In this document: in pieces, positions 36,227 through 48,347 of the stretch | Layout of the letters: each line of letters starts with the position of its first letter | Numbering within the stretch: position 1 is the stretch's first letter | Origin: Membranipora membranacea | Lineage: Eukaryota > Bryozoa > Gymnolaemata > Cheilostomatida > Membraniporidae | Assembly: GCA_914767715.1 (NCBI GenBank) | Contig: OU612073.1 | Location: forward strand, 6,758,001-6,822,000 | Reading direction: 5' to 3' | Length of the DNA: 64,000 bases | Notes under the pieces: generated by a model | Told to the model about the DNA's origin: nothing | The model's database searches: none | Seen by the model: only the letters and a program-made list of their open reading frames with translations | Program-made: the position numbers and the translations under genes

Positions 36227-36655
36227 TCTTTCCTCTGCCTTCCGACTATAGTGACTATATTCTCCATGGCTTGAGAGGCCGCGATATATGAGAGGATTCT
36301 AAAAAACATCAGGCGCTAAGTGTGGCAGATAAATTATATCACAGAGTAGAATACCGGCAGAGGGCGAAGGAACATGTGGTCAGCAGAATTCCCGGTGAAG
36401 AGGGTATATCTCATTTACTAGAAATCTCCATTCATTCTGCAATTGGTTATGCCATGTAGCCAAACCCTGACCACGAAACCCAAAACACAACAGAAGGATT
36501 TTTCACTAGCAAAGTTGTCACCTCTGTCAAGGGTTGGTAAGGCAGCTGGGGTGTCCGGTTGATGATATTTCGGTAAGTATAAGAACATGTTTCTCAGCGC
36601 TTTCTTTGCTGATGAGCACTTTGTTTTGCAATGCAATCATTAGGATTTTGACTAC

Positions 36656-36860
36656 GGGACTTTGGGACTTTGGTCATTTGTACTTTGGTCATTGGTACTT
36701 TGATCATTGGGACTTTGGCTGCGGGACTTTGGCTGCGGGACTTTGGGCTATGGTGTTTTGGTCTTTGGGTCTTTGTCCTCAGGCACTTTGGCTATGGGAC
36801 TTTGGTTGCGGGACTTTGTCCATTGGGATGTTTGGTTTTGGGATTCTGGCTGCGGGACTT
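36656..36860. repeat. Minisatellite with 'gggactttgg' core
   Basis: Irregular repeats of gggactttgg and ggtactttggtcatt, with interspersed gctgcgggactttgg units, leave all three plus frames open, so the overlapping frames here are not genes. Confidence 0.85.
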
Positions 36861-36904
36861 TGTCCGGATACCGGTTCAAATACTTCGTCGGATACCGGTT
36901 CAAA

Positions 36905-37330
36905 TACTTCAACCACATGTTTATTAATTATTTAATGAGATCCATTCGGCAAAGACATTATTTTGATTAATCTACTGATGCAACGTGATTTGACGTGCTG
37001 ATTTGTGATTAAATGTGACAATGATTAACTGCTGATGCATGCATCACTCTGCCGAATTCACCCTTGTAGCAAAAATACATGCCAGGTCCGGGCCAATGCC
37101 CTCTATCATTGGCTGCAGCTGTCATACCCTATTAATTTAATCACTTCCACACAAAAGGAGGATGTAGATATATATTCTAAAACAATGGCAAGATACCAGT
37201 GCGTCAAAAATGACTTCCTGCTCAAATAAAACGTCCTATATTATATAAAAAAAGGCGTACATTTTTATATTATCCTCAATATTTTATAACATAAAACTTT
37301 GCTATACACATATTTTCGATAGGATCCTGT
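36905..37330. repeat. Duplicated block C, copy 2 (empty site)
   Basis: Matches 31,668-31,701 joined to 32,412-32,808 without the 703-bp insertion: ...tttaatgagatccattcggc. It also holds the right terminal repeat of the TIR element (ending attcaccc near 37,066). Confidence 0.9.
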
Positions 37331-37719
37331 TAGTTCTAAATTATATTCATTAATTTTTAAGCTTCTAATAAACTATGAGAAATCATATATGAGTGTAAAA
37401 AGAACCAATTTAGTGAAATAAAAAAAAAGTACAATAATCATGTGGGGATGTCAATAGTCATGCAGCCATTTCAGCCTACTCAGATTTTGTGAATTTTGTA
37501 ACATGTATTTTTTTCTCTGGTCCATAAAGTCAGCTCTGTTTGTGCTAGAAACTTCAAACCTGAGGCAAATGAAAGAGGAAGGAGGGCTGAGTTAGTGTGA
37601 GAGATTTCAAGGTAGGTTGTAACAAATATTTTTTTTGTGTCTTACCCTGTTTGGTGTTTTTTGGGTGGTTGATAGTGGACATTGGCAAAGTAAAGACATG
37701 TAAGTCCCAGGGGCCCATG

Positions 37720-37923
37720 CAACATGACAACTGTCCAAGAAAGTTTCTAGCAACTTCATGCCAAGAAAAATGCAGCTTTAGCAATAATTATATAATGAGC
37801 CCAATGAACTCCCTCGGACTCATTTCATGATGAGCCGTCCTCATAAAAATACTGATAATAAATCAAAACAAGACACCATATAGGCCTACAGCTAAAGTGA
37901 GGCACTCAATTGTGGGTGACGAA
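37720..37923. repeat. Duplicated block B, copy 2
   Basis: Partner of 34,218-34,422 in direct orientation. Flanking sequences differ on both sides. Confidence 0.9.
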
Positions 37924-38185
37924 AGTACATCGAATCGAGTTTGAAAATTGCTATATTTCAATACAGTTTTTATTAAATAAAAGTAGCAACATCAACCTGA
38001 TCCATGACAAGCTGCAAATCAATCAATGATTTTAGATTTAGAACCACTGCTACTACACGATTCAATGCTGTGTGTGTGTCACCTACAATTTGTTGTCCCA
38101 TTGGCCCAATACCAATTTTCAATTTATAGTGTCTTGTCTGGTAATTTCATTAGGTCTATGTTATAGCTGTTCTTTTTTAAATTGC

Positions 38186-38260
38186 TCAAACCTAGCCTAT
38201 CTAGCTCTATCTATCTAGCTTTGTCAAGCTTGACAAGATAGGCTAAAGTTTGAGCAGGGA
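38186..38260. mobile_element. Small foldback element upstream of AMD1
   Basis: gctcaaacctagcctatcta and its inverted counterpart gataggctaaagtttgagc close on a centre with the palindrome gtcaagcttgac. It lies about 400 bases before the AMD1 start codon. Confidence 0.6.
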
Positions 38261-38571
38261 GTTACAGAGAACTCCTTGGTTTGAGCAATGAACATAGTTC
38301 ATTGGTTGGAGCAGGCTACTTGTTCTTTATGGTGATATTGAGAAACTGAGAGTTGCACTCTCTTGAAACAAAAATCAACCAATTAGAGTTTTTGTCCCAA
38401 GATGAGCCATAGACATATTATTGTGATAAAGAGATAATAATTACCCATGTCTAGTGCATAGAAACATGACAGCCTGTGCTCCACGGATATTTTAGCTGGA
38501 TTCAATATCATGTGAAATCTCCGAAGCGATCCAATGGAACTCATGCTAGAATGACAGACAGCCTGCATGGG

Positions 38572-38577
38572 TATAAA
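38572..38577 (+). promoter_or_regulatory. Candidate TATA box for AMD1
   Basis: TATAAA lies 73 bases before the start codon, so transcription could begin near 38,600 and leave a leader of about 45 bases. A very short upstream frame overlaps it (see findings). Confidence 0.35.
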
Positions 38578-38644
38578 TTTTCAGTAAGAGTGGAAAGTTA
38601 GTGAGAGAAGTAAAGGCTCTGGTGAGAACAGCACAACTTTGAAT

Positions 38645-41600
38645 ATGCCGGAATATTTCTTTGAAGGAGCTGAGAAGCTACTGGAGATGTGGTTCACTTC
38701 AGATGATGTGAAAACTCTGAGAAATGCTGACTTGAGAGAGATCAAAAGGTGATGACTTCATTGTTATGATTATTTATTATCATTCATCATGTTGTTCATT
38801 GAATTGTCATCAATTGTGATCAATCTTTGTTTCAATGAATTCATACATTGCTTTGTCAAGAAATGGGACTTGAAGACTCTTGCATACACCATCCATTCCA
38901 TGTTTCTGTCATATACATACCCCTTCTCTATATAGCCTAGGCCCATCCATGGACTAAGCAAGGTTCTCCAGGACAGGCCAGTGGCCGCCTATCCCTATGA
39001 CATTTTTGTGCACAATATTATTGGGAGGAAGAATCCATTACATTGGTCCTGACACATATGACATTAGCTAGGGGAGAACAAGTGATACCGGTTGTATTTG
39101 CTTTGGCATTTTGATTTGTAAAGCTTCAAACTTACTGCGTAATTGATTTGTTAGTTGTTGTCTGTGTTGACAATACATCACAACAATCCTTGTTATTTTC
39201 AATGAGTAGTTTAGGCAAGGAGTTGGTTTAGGTCAGGTTGGTTGATATGCAAAGATGTTAGTCTCTGAATCCTAAAGTATATGAAATCACTGAGCACGAA
39301 TTTCCTGACTTTCCTTGCGGGAACTTCCACATTTTACTATATCCTTATGCCAAAAGCTTAGTACAAATTTAGGCAGATTCGGAAAACATCATACGCAGTG
39401 TTGAGCTAGAAAATAACTTGTCTGGTCAAAGAAAGTGATTCTAATAGTGAATAAGAGCAAGTTTTGTAAAATTGATACATTTATTGCCGGGATTATTGAA
39501 TAAGAAGGCGTACTTCACCAACAATCAACATCATCCTTGTGGCAGTTTTATGTTCTCTTAACAATATACTTTTTAATTTTAGATCGGACCTGGAGGTGAT
39601 TTTGAACCTTGTCAACTGTGAGATCATCTCTGTCAAGCGTAATGACTCCCTAGATGCGTATGTGTTGAGGTAGGCAGAAATATTTACCAAGAGCTGGCGG
39701 TTGGATCCTGCTTGAAAGCTAGCAGTCATTTTACTGGTGAAAGTTATTGATAAATGCAGTACAAGAATAATTGAACAACTTTGCCCAAACTCCTTGGACA
39801 AAGATTTAGGCTGAACAAATCTTTCTTCATATCTTTAAGATATAGCCTATGTTTGTATCCTGCTAGTGCAAAAGTTACCCTAGTAAGATTTGCAGAGCTT
39901 TAAATAATTCACTACTAATTCACTGCTAATTTGAGGATGGTATTCCGAGTCAATCTTGATTCTTTGACAAGTACAATAAGTCTGCTACTTTCAAAGACAG
40001 TCCTATATTTCTACACTAGTTGAGTCGTTCAAGCTGTAAATGATGCCTAAGGTAGTCTACGCACTGTGCAGGATTTGCTTGGATTTTTCCTCTCATTACT
40101 TCTACATTAATCTTACTTCATATAGCCTAGGGTCCAATAATACACATTGTATGACCTTTTGCCAATGTCATGAATGACCGCCCTTATTCAAAATGAAAGA
40201 AATTCTGGCTGACATTTTCTTCACTACTTGGCAGTGAATATCTCTGCTCATGGGTATTTCCCAAACATGAGGCTACTTTTCCCAGAGTCTGACTGGAATA
40301 CTCTCATACCTGGAGCAATATAGTAGGTGGCATGAATAGAAATCAATAGATATTGCAGTTTTAGTGCTCCCCTTGATTAACTTATAACACTCAAGAGCAG
40401 ACAACTCCAGCGAAATCCTGCATTGTTCTCAGACTTTTTCCCCTCCGGGGGGGCCGTCGGACAGGGGGCAAAGTCTGGGGGGCTCAGACTATGCCTAAGG
40501 TTGTGTATGATTTAGTGAGATATTGATTTGTTATGATTACACAGTGAAAGCAGCATGTTCATATCGAGGTACAGATTTATTCTAAAGACGTGCGGAACAA
40601 CCACTCTTCTACATGCCATCAAACCGATCATCGCACTCGTCCAAAAGGTCACCGGCCTAGACATTGTTGAGGTAAGAATCAGAAAATAAGTTTGAATGAT
40701 ATCACAGAGTAAGGATAAATTTATCCTTACTCTGTGATGATATGCTCTCAATGAAGATTGTCACTTGATATTTTTTTACTTCAAGACTTTGAAAGTTCTA
40801 CTAGGCCATGTTTGGTATGGTTTTAAAGATCTCAGTCTGGAAAGACATAAGGGCAGATGAAATAAAAGAGCCTGGTTTTTAAAGAGCTTGTAGATATCCA
40901 TGGTCACTGATTTTATTCCTTGTTGCAATATTGATGCGTTTATCTTCTGGGCTAATGTGAACATACATTGCATTACCAGTAAGTACATAAAAGTTTTGAC
41001 TTTTGACGACGTGACAAAATTGCTAGTTTAAACACAAATAGCCTGAACATAAACAAATCCAGTTACTTAATAATTTGAACATGTTTACATTTCACATTCC
41101 TAAGCTTATAGATTGAACAAGTAGTCAAGAACGATTGCGTACTTATTTCCTAGAACGCTAGTTCTTCCGCCCTCATGAATGTGTAAAATTCTTGCATAAA
41201 CTGATGATATACGAGAGTGTTCAGACTCATTTGAAAAACAAAAACATGGTGATAATATATAAATATAGTGAAAATGCTGATGAATTGATGCCTAGACCCC
41301 TCCCCCCTCAGCGCCACTTGGAGCTTGTAGTAATGAGATATAAGGAGATAGTTTTTGACCTTTCACTTCATATTTTACCTGGTTGAGATAGTAAAACCCC
41401 TGACAGTCAAATCATGTGAGGCCGTCATATGATTTGGGGATTTATCCTGTGTACTGTTATGCCGTTACTATACTACATCACCCTGCATCAGCTTCCCAGG
41501 GCATGGTCTAGTCAGAGTCGTAGTAACAGGTAACAGGAGCTATGTTGTTCACTTTCACGTTTTTATCACTGAGCTTCCTATGGAATGACTCCTTCTGTGC

Positions 41601-44600
41601 AAGATAAGCAAACCTCATGTGAGCAGATTGATAAGCCGCTGTGGTGATATTACGGCAGAGTTAGTTTCCGTTGTCCCATTCCCTAATCTGGTTATACAAA
41701 AACCTCAAGAATATCAAAGTTTTCCAACCTGCGTTAACATATGCATTTTCCCTGTTAAAAATTCACACTCTGTCCAAAAAAGGCATGGGCATTGACTTGT
41801 TTGTGTCAGTGGCCTGAAATCTCAACCGAGGTGGGGGGGGGGAGTTACTTCATAGTTAAATCTTTGGTAACAATTATTCTTTTCACCTTGAGATAAATTT
41901 AGATGGTATTTTTTGTATTCATGTTTTCAGCTAACTGTTTGATTTTATATTATATTGTCTTTTTCAGAACATTTTCTTCAGCAGGAAGAATTTCGAGAAG
42001 CCGCAGCAGCAGATTGCTCCACACACCAGCTTTGAACAAGAGGTCAGTTTGTTTAATATCATTTATGCCTTCTGATATCAATTGTAATAATATTAAATGG
42101 AGAAAAATTATATTAGGCTTAATCCTATTTAGACTCCATTATGCTGGTACTAGGTTACAATCTTAGCTTTGATGCAGTTCTGCAGCCAAGCATTTCTGCT
42201 AAATTCTGAGGATCATTCTGTGAAATTGAAATTCTTAAGTAATGAGGTTGTGGAATGGCACCAAACTTGACCACTTCACATGCCACAAATATCATTAGTT
42301 GCCAGCATTCATTCATTGTTGTGGTAATTTTACCAGAACAGTCGATTATGTGTCATTTTTTGAGATAGCGTAACACACAAAACATCTATTGCAGGAAGGG
42401 TAGGCTGTATTTTATTTTAGAAATATTAGATATATTGATAGAAATACTAGTGTGTAAGTTATTAATATTGCCTTAATAACTGGCCACGGCTCTAAACTAT
42501 TGGAATGTTTACTAATTAGGCCTGATCAACTGCGCTCTGTCGGTCAAATTGTTCTCTCTTTCGAAGACTTGGGCAACTTTGTATGCAAATTATTCACTAA
42601 ATATTTTTGTGTTAAATCATGTCTTCACCAATACGGGAATGAGAGCTTCGACAAAACATATGGCAAACTACAATTCTTGAAAAAAACCACTTGCCCTGTC
42701 TCAGATAATACAGTGATTTTCACAAATGATCAGTAGTTACCATACGTTGGTTTCAATCTTCATCTTATTAAGACCTTGTGATCTGTTGGGTGTATTAAAC
42801 TCCATACCCCTTTTTTGTGACTTCGTATTGTAAAGGTACATATGCCTCAGAAATATCCTTAGCCGGGAATAGGTATTTCGGAAGGCTTTCTATTTAGTAA
42901 TAATGTACTTAGTTATTGACCCTGATGCCAGAGCCTCCTTATGGCTTTCCTCATGACTGAAGACCGTGATAAAACGGCATAGTATCGTTATCACACTCTA
43001 TAGCGTCGCTATCAAAATCATGAAAATTATCATATCTCATTCCGGTAAAAGTTGTTCAATGCTCGGATCTACTAACCTTTTCTCGGTTATGAATTATCAT
43101 TTTTCTAGTATAGTTATTATTCAGCTTTTCATTAAAAGCCAAAGCAAATAAGTAAGTTTCATCTGTGAAAATGCGTTTTACTGATACCCTCTCATTCTTT
43201 GCTGATAGATTGAGTGGCTGGATGGCGTGTTCTCGGAGGGTGCCGCGTATAACTTTGGCCGTCTGAATGCTGATTGCTGGCACTTGTATACAATAACACC
43301 ACATCACAACATCAAAGGCACACAGGATTCATCAGAGGCGCCTGACCAGACTTTTGAGATGCTCATGACAGATCTGGATCCTAAAGTCATGAGACTCTTC
43401 TACAAGGACACTTGCATAGATGGAAAGATGGCTACCCTGGTAAGAACGTTTGTGATTGCGCGGTTTTCTGAATGTTATATTTTTTTTATTTGCGTTCACC
43501 GTCATCCACAGATGTCCACCCTGATGTGCAAAAATGGATGTGGCCTGTTTGACGTGCTTTTGGCACTCTTACCTGATACCGGTTCATCAAAATAATCCAA
43601 TTAGTTTGAACACTCACGTGTGTTGATAGCCACGTCATAGACATACATGTGATCAAAAATTAATCTAGGTGTGATCAAAAATTAATCTAGGTTTGATTGC
43701 TGCAAAAACTCAAGGTTTTTGTTGTGACAAAGTACTAAAATAAAACCTTGCCATGTGATCAATGTATTTCAATATCGGTATCGTCAACGCCACATATATT
43801 GGCATTTTAGTGACACAGAATGTTTGAAAAAAGTCACGCAGTCAAACTGTAATTTATTTTTAACGGTGTGACAAGGCGTTGAGCGCTCTTCTGCTTGGTC
43901 TTGTGATGTAATTAATCCTCATTTCCTCTTCTTTATTAGAAATCTGGGATTGACACATTACTGCCAAAGTCGACGATTGATGAGCATCTGTTTGAACCAT
44001 GTGGATATTCTGCAAATGGCTTGATGCCAAATGTAAGTAGATTATTGTCCTTCATCTAAAAAATCTCAAGGATAAGCCTATTATTTGGGTAATTTCTTAT
44101 ATAATTTATGTCCATCATAAACATATACATTCTTAGTTATTGGTTTATGGTGTCCATCATGTCCATATTGACTTAACTTCAATGGCTTCTTATCTGATCA
44201 CAGTTGTCATAATGATAGACTACGATCAAATATTGAACATCATAGAGAGAGTTATTCCATCAGGCTGTGTCAGGAGTTGTTGTTGATGAGATGCGACATA
44301 GTTTAAGTGGTCAACCTGCTGCTCGGTTTGCTGGTTGTGATATTCTATTATCAACCACATCCCTAACAATGATTGGGGAAGTGCCACTACAAGCAAAGCA
44401 GGCAGAGATGAAACCTTGAATTTGCGCATTTTTAAATATGACATAGGCCTAATATCAAAATGATAGTTCATAAATGTTCCAGATTCAGGTCATTCAGTTT
44501 TGAGAATTTATTGGTCTGATACTCGAACCACACGCTTTGCTATAAAAACTCTGTGGTTACAGCTAGCTGCAATAGACAGTTTTTAGACTGCCTTGAGAGT

Positions 44601-46158
44601 TGTCCTATTTCCATTTGGGTATTGTAACACACATAGCATAGGGCAGTTTAATTAAGCACGTTTTTTTTCGTAGAACTATGTTTAAGTTTATTTCGTATTC
44701 ACCATCCGCACAATCAAAAACTGAAAAATGTTCTGGAAATTAATTTTAGTATTTAAAGGCTTATTAATTTTATATCAAATGTTGCCTGTATTTTTGACAA
44801 ATCATCATGTCCTGTTCTGTCAGTCCTGTTTGAGGGAAGTTTCTATTATTATTTGTAAAACATTATGTAGTCTCTATGAACAGCCAAGACTAGAAATAGC
44901 ACTGATCATGCAACCAAACCGGTTATATATATATATACTTTATTATTGCCGATCAAAGTCAATGACAAATAAAGACCATGCATAAAGTTGTGGGTGATGT
45001 TTTGCTATGTATACCATACAGAATTTTTACCGAAGCTTAAATTTTTAATTTAGGTTTTAATTTAAATTTTAATACATAATTATTTCCTTCGCTGAGCATA
45101 TATTTGATCTTTGTTACAGGGACAATACTGGACTATTCACATCACACCAGAGCCCGAGTTTGCCTATGTCAGTTTTGAGACTAACGTTCCGATGGCTGAT
45201 TACCGTGAGCTGTTTGAGAGAGTCGTCGGAGTGTTCAAACCAGGCAGTACTTCTCTCACCATCTTTGCCAATGCGGTGAGTATTTCTGTTTAAATATCCT
45301 CGATTGCTTAAAAATTGAAAAAATTATACAGCTTAAAGACTACCAAAAGACCAATGCATGTTATAGTCATGCAGTTATTTATGATAAAGTTGTGTCAGAT
45401 TCGCATCGGAGACACTTTTAGCCAAACATCAATAATTCATACCATGCATTGAATTTTTTTACCATGCAAATCTGATACACTATTTATCATAAGTAACTGC
45501 CTGACTATAACATGCTTTGGTCTTTGGGTAGTTTTTAGCCTTGTTTTTAAGATGTTGGCTCTATATTAGTGTTCTCTGTTGGCGGCATCCTATTTAATTT
45601 TCTGTCCTGCTAGTGAAATCTCATCTGCTGGTCATTGAATGAGTTATGGGTTAAGTTTGGCATTTGTTAGCGTAGCACCAAGGTGACCCTCTTTTCCAAA
45701 AATGTCAATTTATTGTGTAAGTATTGCAAATTTGGAATTTCCACGCCGAGGTAATTACTAAGTATAGAAACATAAAAACTCAAAATAAGGAGAAACCTGC
45801 TATTTATCTGCTTCACTACATAATTATAGGAATGTAAACAACATTTTTGGAAGCCCAACATCACCGTTCCATAAATAGGACATCATTTACAGACCACAAT
45901 ATTTTCCATAAATACACCTGATCACTTTGTTTTTATCTATTTATTTATGCATAGTCTTATTTGTCATTGACTGTGATCGGCAATAAAAAATATATAATAT
46001 TTATATTTATTTTGCAGGCCTCACAAGCGAAGGATTCTCACAAGATTGCTCCGGAGCACTGGGCTACCATCAGCTCATTTAGGAGAACAGACTACCAGAT
46101 GGCTCTGCTCAAGAACTACAACCTAACATACAGCTTCTATAAGAACACCTTTAGCTGA
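38645..46158 (+). CDS. AMD1: S-adenosylmethionine decarboxylase proenzyme (8 exons, complete)
   Basis: Makes decarboxylated AdoMet, the aminopropyl donor for spermidine and spermine, in the cytosol. Exons: 38645-38748, 39583-39669, 40545-40671, 41968-42042, 43209-43439, 43940-44032, 45120-45275, 46018-46158; GT-AG throughout, 337 codons plus TGA against 334 residues in human. The proenzyme self-cleavage site is [11 protein letters not shown], cutting Glu65-Ser66 so that Ser66 becomes the pyruvoyl group. Other active-site residues are visible: Glu7 and Glu10 ([10 protein letters not shown]), Cys80 (ILKTCGTT), Ser232 (CGYSANGL) and His246 ([20 protein letters not shown]). The SRKNFEKP and SDLDP-like (TDLDPKVM) segments also match the family. 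No break is seen, so it should be active. It is the best-supported gene in the window. Confidence 0.97.
40447..40492. repeat. Short GC-rich dispersed repeat, copy 1
   Basis: gggggccgtcggacaggggg and aaagtctggggggctcagac recur at 59,260-59,305 with a few changes. It contains a small hairpin (gtctg...cagac). In AMD1 intron 2. Confidence 0.7.
40703..40736. mobile_element. 34-bp perfect palindrome with 7-bp target duplication
   Basis: The element is exactly two terminal repeats of the 703-bp family (cacagagtaaggata and its inverse) joined by aatt. ATGATAT flanks it on both sides (40,696-40,702 and 40,737-40,743). It lies in AMD1 intron 3, 31 bases after the donor. Confidence 0.85.
44290..44395. 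mobile_element. MITE fragment, 'attatcaacca' family
   Basis: It has gtggtcaacc, tctattatcaaccaca and gtgccacta blocks in common with 8,258-8,390 and 57,300-57,360. In AMD1 intron 6. Confidence 0.4.
45336..45528. mobile_element. Foldback MITE in AMD1 intron 7
   Basis: The left arm gcatgttatagtcatgcagt and following ttatttatgataaag are inverted on the right as tatcataagtaactgcctga and ctataacatgc. The loop is about 50 bases. Confidence 0.8.
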
Positions 46159-46752
46159 GGGTTATCAGGAGCACCTGTCTTCACAGCTCCCCAGCTGTCA
46201 GCACAGCTGTCACTAGCTGGTGACAAGTGTGTGGTGGGTGCCCTGTCAAAGCCTTGCAATACTAATCACGACATCAATATAACTACAATCGATTCAAGTG
46301 ATAGCCACTATGGTAATGATAGATGTATGATTTCCTACCAAAACATTTTTAAACAGAATTTCGATTTTTGTGAAGGTACTGCTGAAGATTTGACTTCTGA
46401 CTATTCTATGTGTGTTTACAGTTCTAACTCTGCTTTTGCTAATGATAATGATATTTATTCAGGAGATATAAGTTCTTTTTCTTTTGCTTCCGGACTTTCT
46501 TCAAGATATAAACCTGGTGTTTTGTGCAGCCAGTGTAAACTTTTGACATGCTTTGAAGGGTTACGCTTTGTTATAAGAGATATTTGTGTGTCATTAGCAT
46601 GTCTGGCATTCTATGTTGTGCACAAGGGTAGCTTCCTTTTCTGGTTTAGAGGTAAATCTAGGCGTAAAATATTATTATTGTTAGGTTTCACCAATGGCAA
46701 GTATTATGGCTAACTGGGCTTGAGTTAAAATTGTAGAATATAGAAAAATAAA
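46159..46752 (+). other. AMD1 3' UTR with AATAAA at 46,747
   Basis: The first plus-strand AATAAA after the stop is at 46,747-46,752. The interval contains an uninterrupted 160-codon frame (46,231-46,713), treated here as part of the UTR because it has no splice context or known domain. Confidence 0.6.
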
Positions 46753-46929
46753 GTTATTTAAAAAAAGTGCAACCATCATGTGTTAGTGTAAAACTGTAAA
46801 TGACTGAGGATACGCCCTTTCTTGGTTTTTGGGAATTAATATGCATAAGAATTGTGTTGGTACCCATGGGGGCCTGAGGATTTGTTGGCTGAAAACCAAT
46901 GGTGTTAGTCAACTGGTTTTCCAGAGCCA

Positions 46930-47035
46930 TACCAAGTTAGACCAAGTATGTTTTGAGATGCTGCCGGCTTACCAGTAGAATAGGAACGACCGGAATGTGG
47001 GCAGACTGTATCAACGAACCTGATATAATACCGAG
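46930..47035. mobile_element. Foldback MITE, 'GATCAAG' family
   Basis: Diverged copy with ccaagttagaccaagtatgt, a centre of cagtagaataggaacgaccg, and gggcagactgtatcaacgaa on the right, matching the layout at 32,941-33,054. Confidence 0.5.
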
Positions 47036-47249
47036 TCTGGGGACCTTGACAGTCGGTGTTGACTGATGATAACAAACCAAACTATAATCACCACACAATG
47101 ATGTGACTTATGAGGTAATGATTAGCACTGGCCTACTTAAATGTACACCTTGTCATGTATACTGATATGAGTATTGTATTCATTTCTGAAACCATCATCA
47201 GTAAGGACACGCAGCCATCACCAGCAAGGAGGCGATTAGATTGCTCAGG

Positions 47250-47440
47250 AGTGCGCAGGCCCGTAGTTCTAGGCCTAAAAATTGAATAATCCGTGTCAGA
47301 ATCGGCTCCTCTCGGATTACATTTGCTAATTATATTGGGTATTAACTTACAGTTGCTGCACCCCTCCATGTGATGCTTCAGATTTGCCTCGAACTTTTGC
47401 CTCCCCTACCATTTCTTCTTAACTATGGCCCTGCATGGTG
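47250..47440. repeat. Dispersed repeat shared with 33,280-33,475
   Basis: Second copy of the block ending cttttgcctcccctaccatt; here the start reads cccgtagttctagg and the end actatggccctg. Confidence 0.7.
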
Positions 47441-48150
47441 GCACAATTTTGAAGAGTGCAGCTCAGTGCTCTACAGGCACAACATGGTCTAGACTAGAGC
47501 TACTCAACTTGATTAGAGGAAATGACAATTGCAGTGTGTAAATTTATTTTATTGCTATTAAGGTCCATTGTGAAAATAAGTTTATATTTCAAACTTAAAA
47601 ACCTCCATTTGAAGGTGATGAGCGGAGCTCTACAAAATATTGAAACATTAGATTGTAGACTGTAGACTGATTGTAAATTTGATTGCTTTCCCCCCCCAGC
47701 AACTTCATGGCCAGGAGTTATGTTGCCTTTCCTTAAAAGAAGACAACTCTTAAATTATCCACAGACAAATGACAGGACATTCAAACAACCTCAATGATTC
47801 AACACTGGTTGGACACGATGAAATATTGTGGATATGAAGCCGGCTTTAGCTTATAGGCAATTTCCGATAACAAGTTTTTTCTGTGAATCAAGCCCCCTCA
47901 CCAGAAGGACTTCAGCAACTAACTTTTGCAATATCAATCCTGGAACAAACTTGTTCTATCATTTTCTCTTGTTAGAAATAGGAATCAAAATTATTCATCC
48001 ACGATGTTATCTAACGTCTATGGAATGATTCAGATGGATGGGAGGGGTGCCAGTGCACTTCAACAATGATCAACTTGATATGCATTTGACTCCTCTCAAT
48101 GAAATACAATATCACTGATTTATCATTAAAAACAAAGCTCTCCAGTTTCA
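47441..48150. other. Spacer, nothing recognised
   Basis: AT-rich sequence with short frames of no protein character. No repeat partner noticed. Confidence 0.4.
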
Positions 48151-48226
48151 ATTTATTTTTTTACGCACGTATAATCATGGTTGATACAGTGGTGATTACA
48201 CAGAAAAGCAATACACCAGTCTTTAG

Positions 48227-48341
48227 TTAAGTGTAGCGTACTGTGCCATCCATTTGCTTGGACATCATGAGTTTGGCCTGTTCCTTTAACTGTTTGACAT
48301 ATCTTCGGAACTTCCTGATTCAAGGTCTTGAAGTAATCTAC
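48227..48341 (-). CDS. Candidate minus-strand terminal exon with conflicting frames
   Basis: On the minus strand a strong acceptor (cactttgcag) is followed by an open stretch, and AATAAA lies at 48,152-48,157. Starting at that acceptor, one frame reads VDYFKTLNQE and stays open. A second, more helix-like frame (RRYVKQLKEQAKLMMSKQMD, then GTVRYT and stop at 48,227) begins beyond an in-frame stop unless a second AG at 48,315-48,316 is used. That second acceptor would also accept the phase of the last PLEKHG5 exon. It may be an alternative PLEKHG5 end, the end of another gene, or a frameshifted remnant. Confidence 0.35.
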
Positions 48342-48347
48342 CTGCAA

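Noticed and set aside
36534-36970. Three overlapping plus-strand frames rich in GLWLRDFG
   Set aside because: They arise from the gggactttgg tandem repeat, not from a gene.
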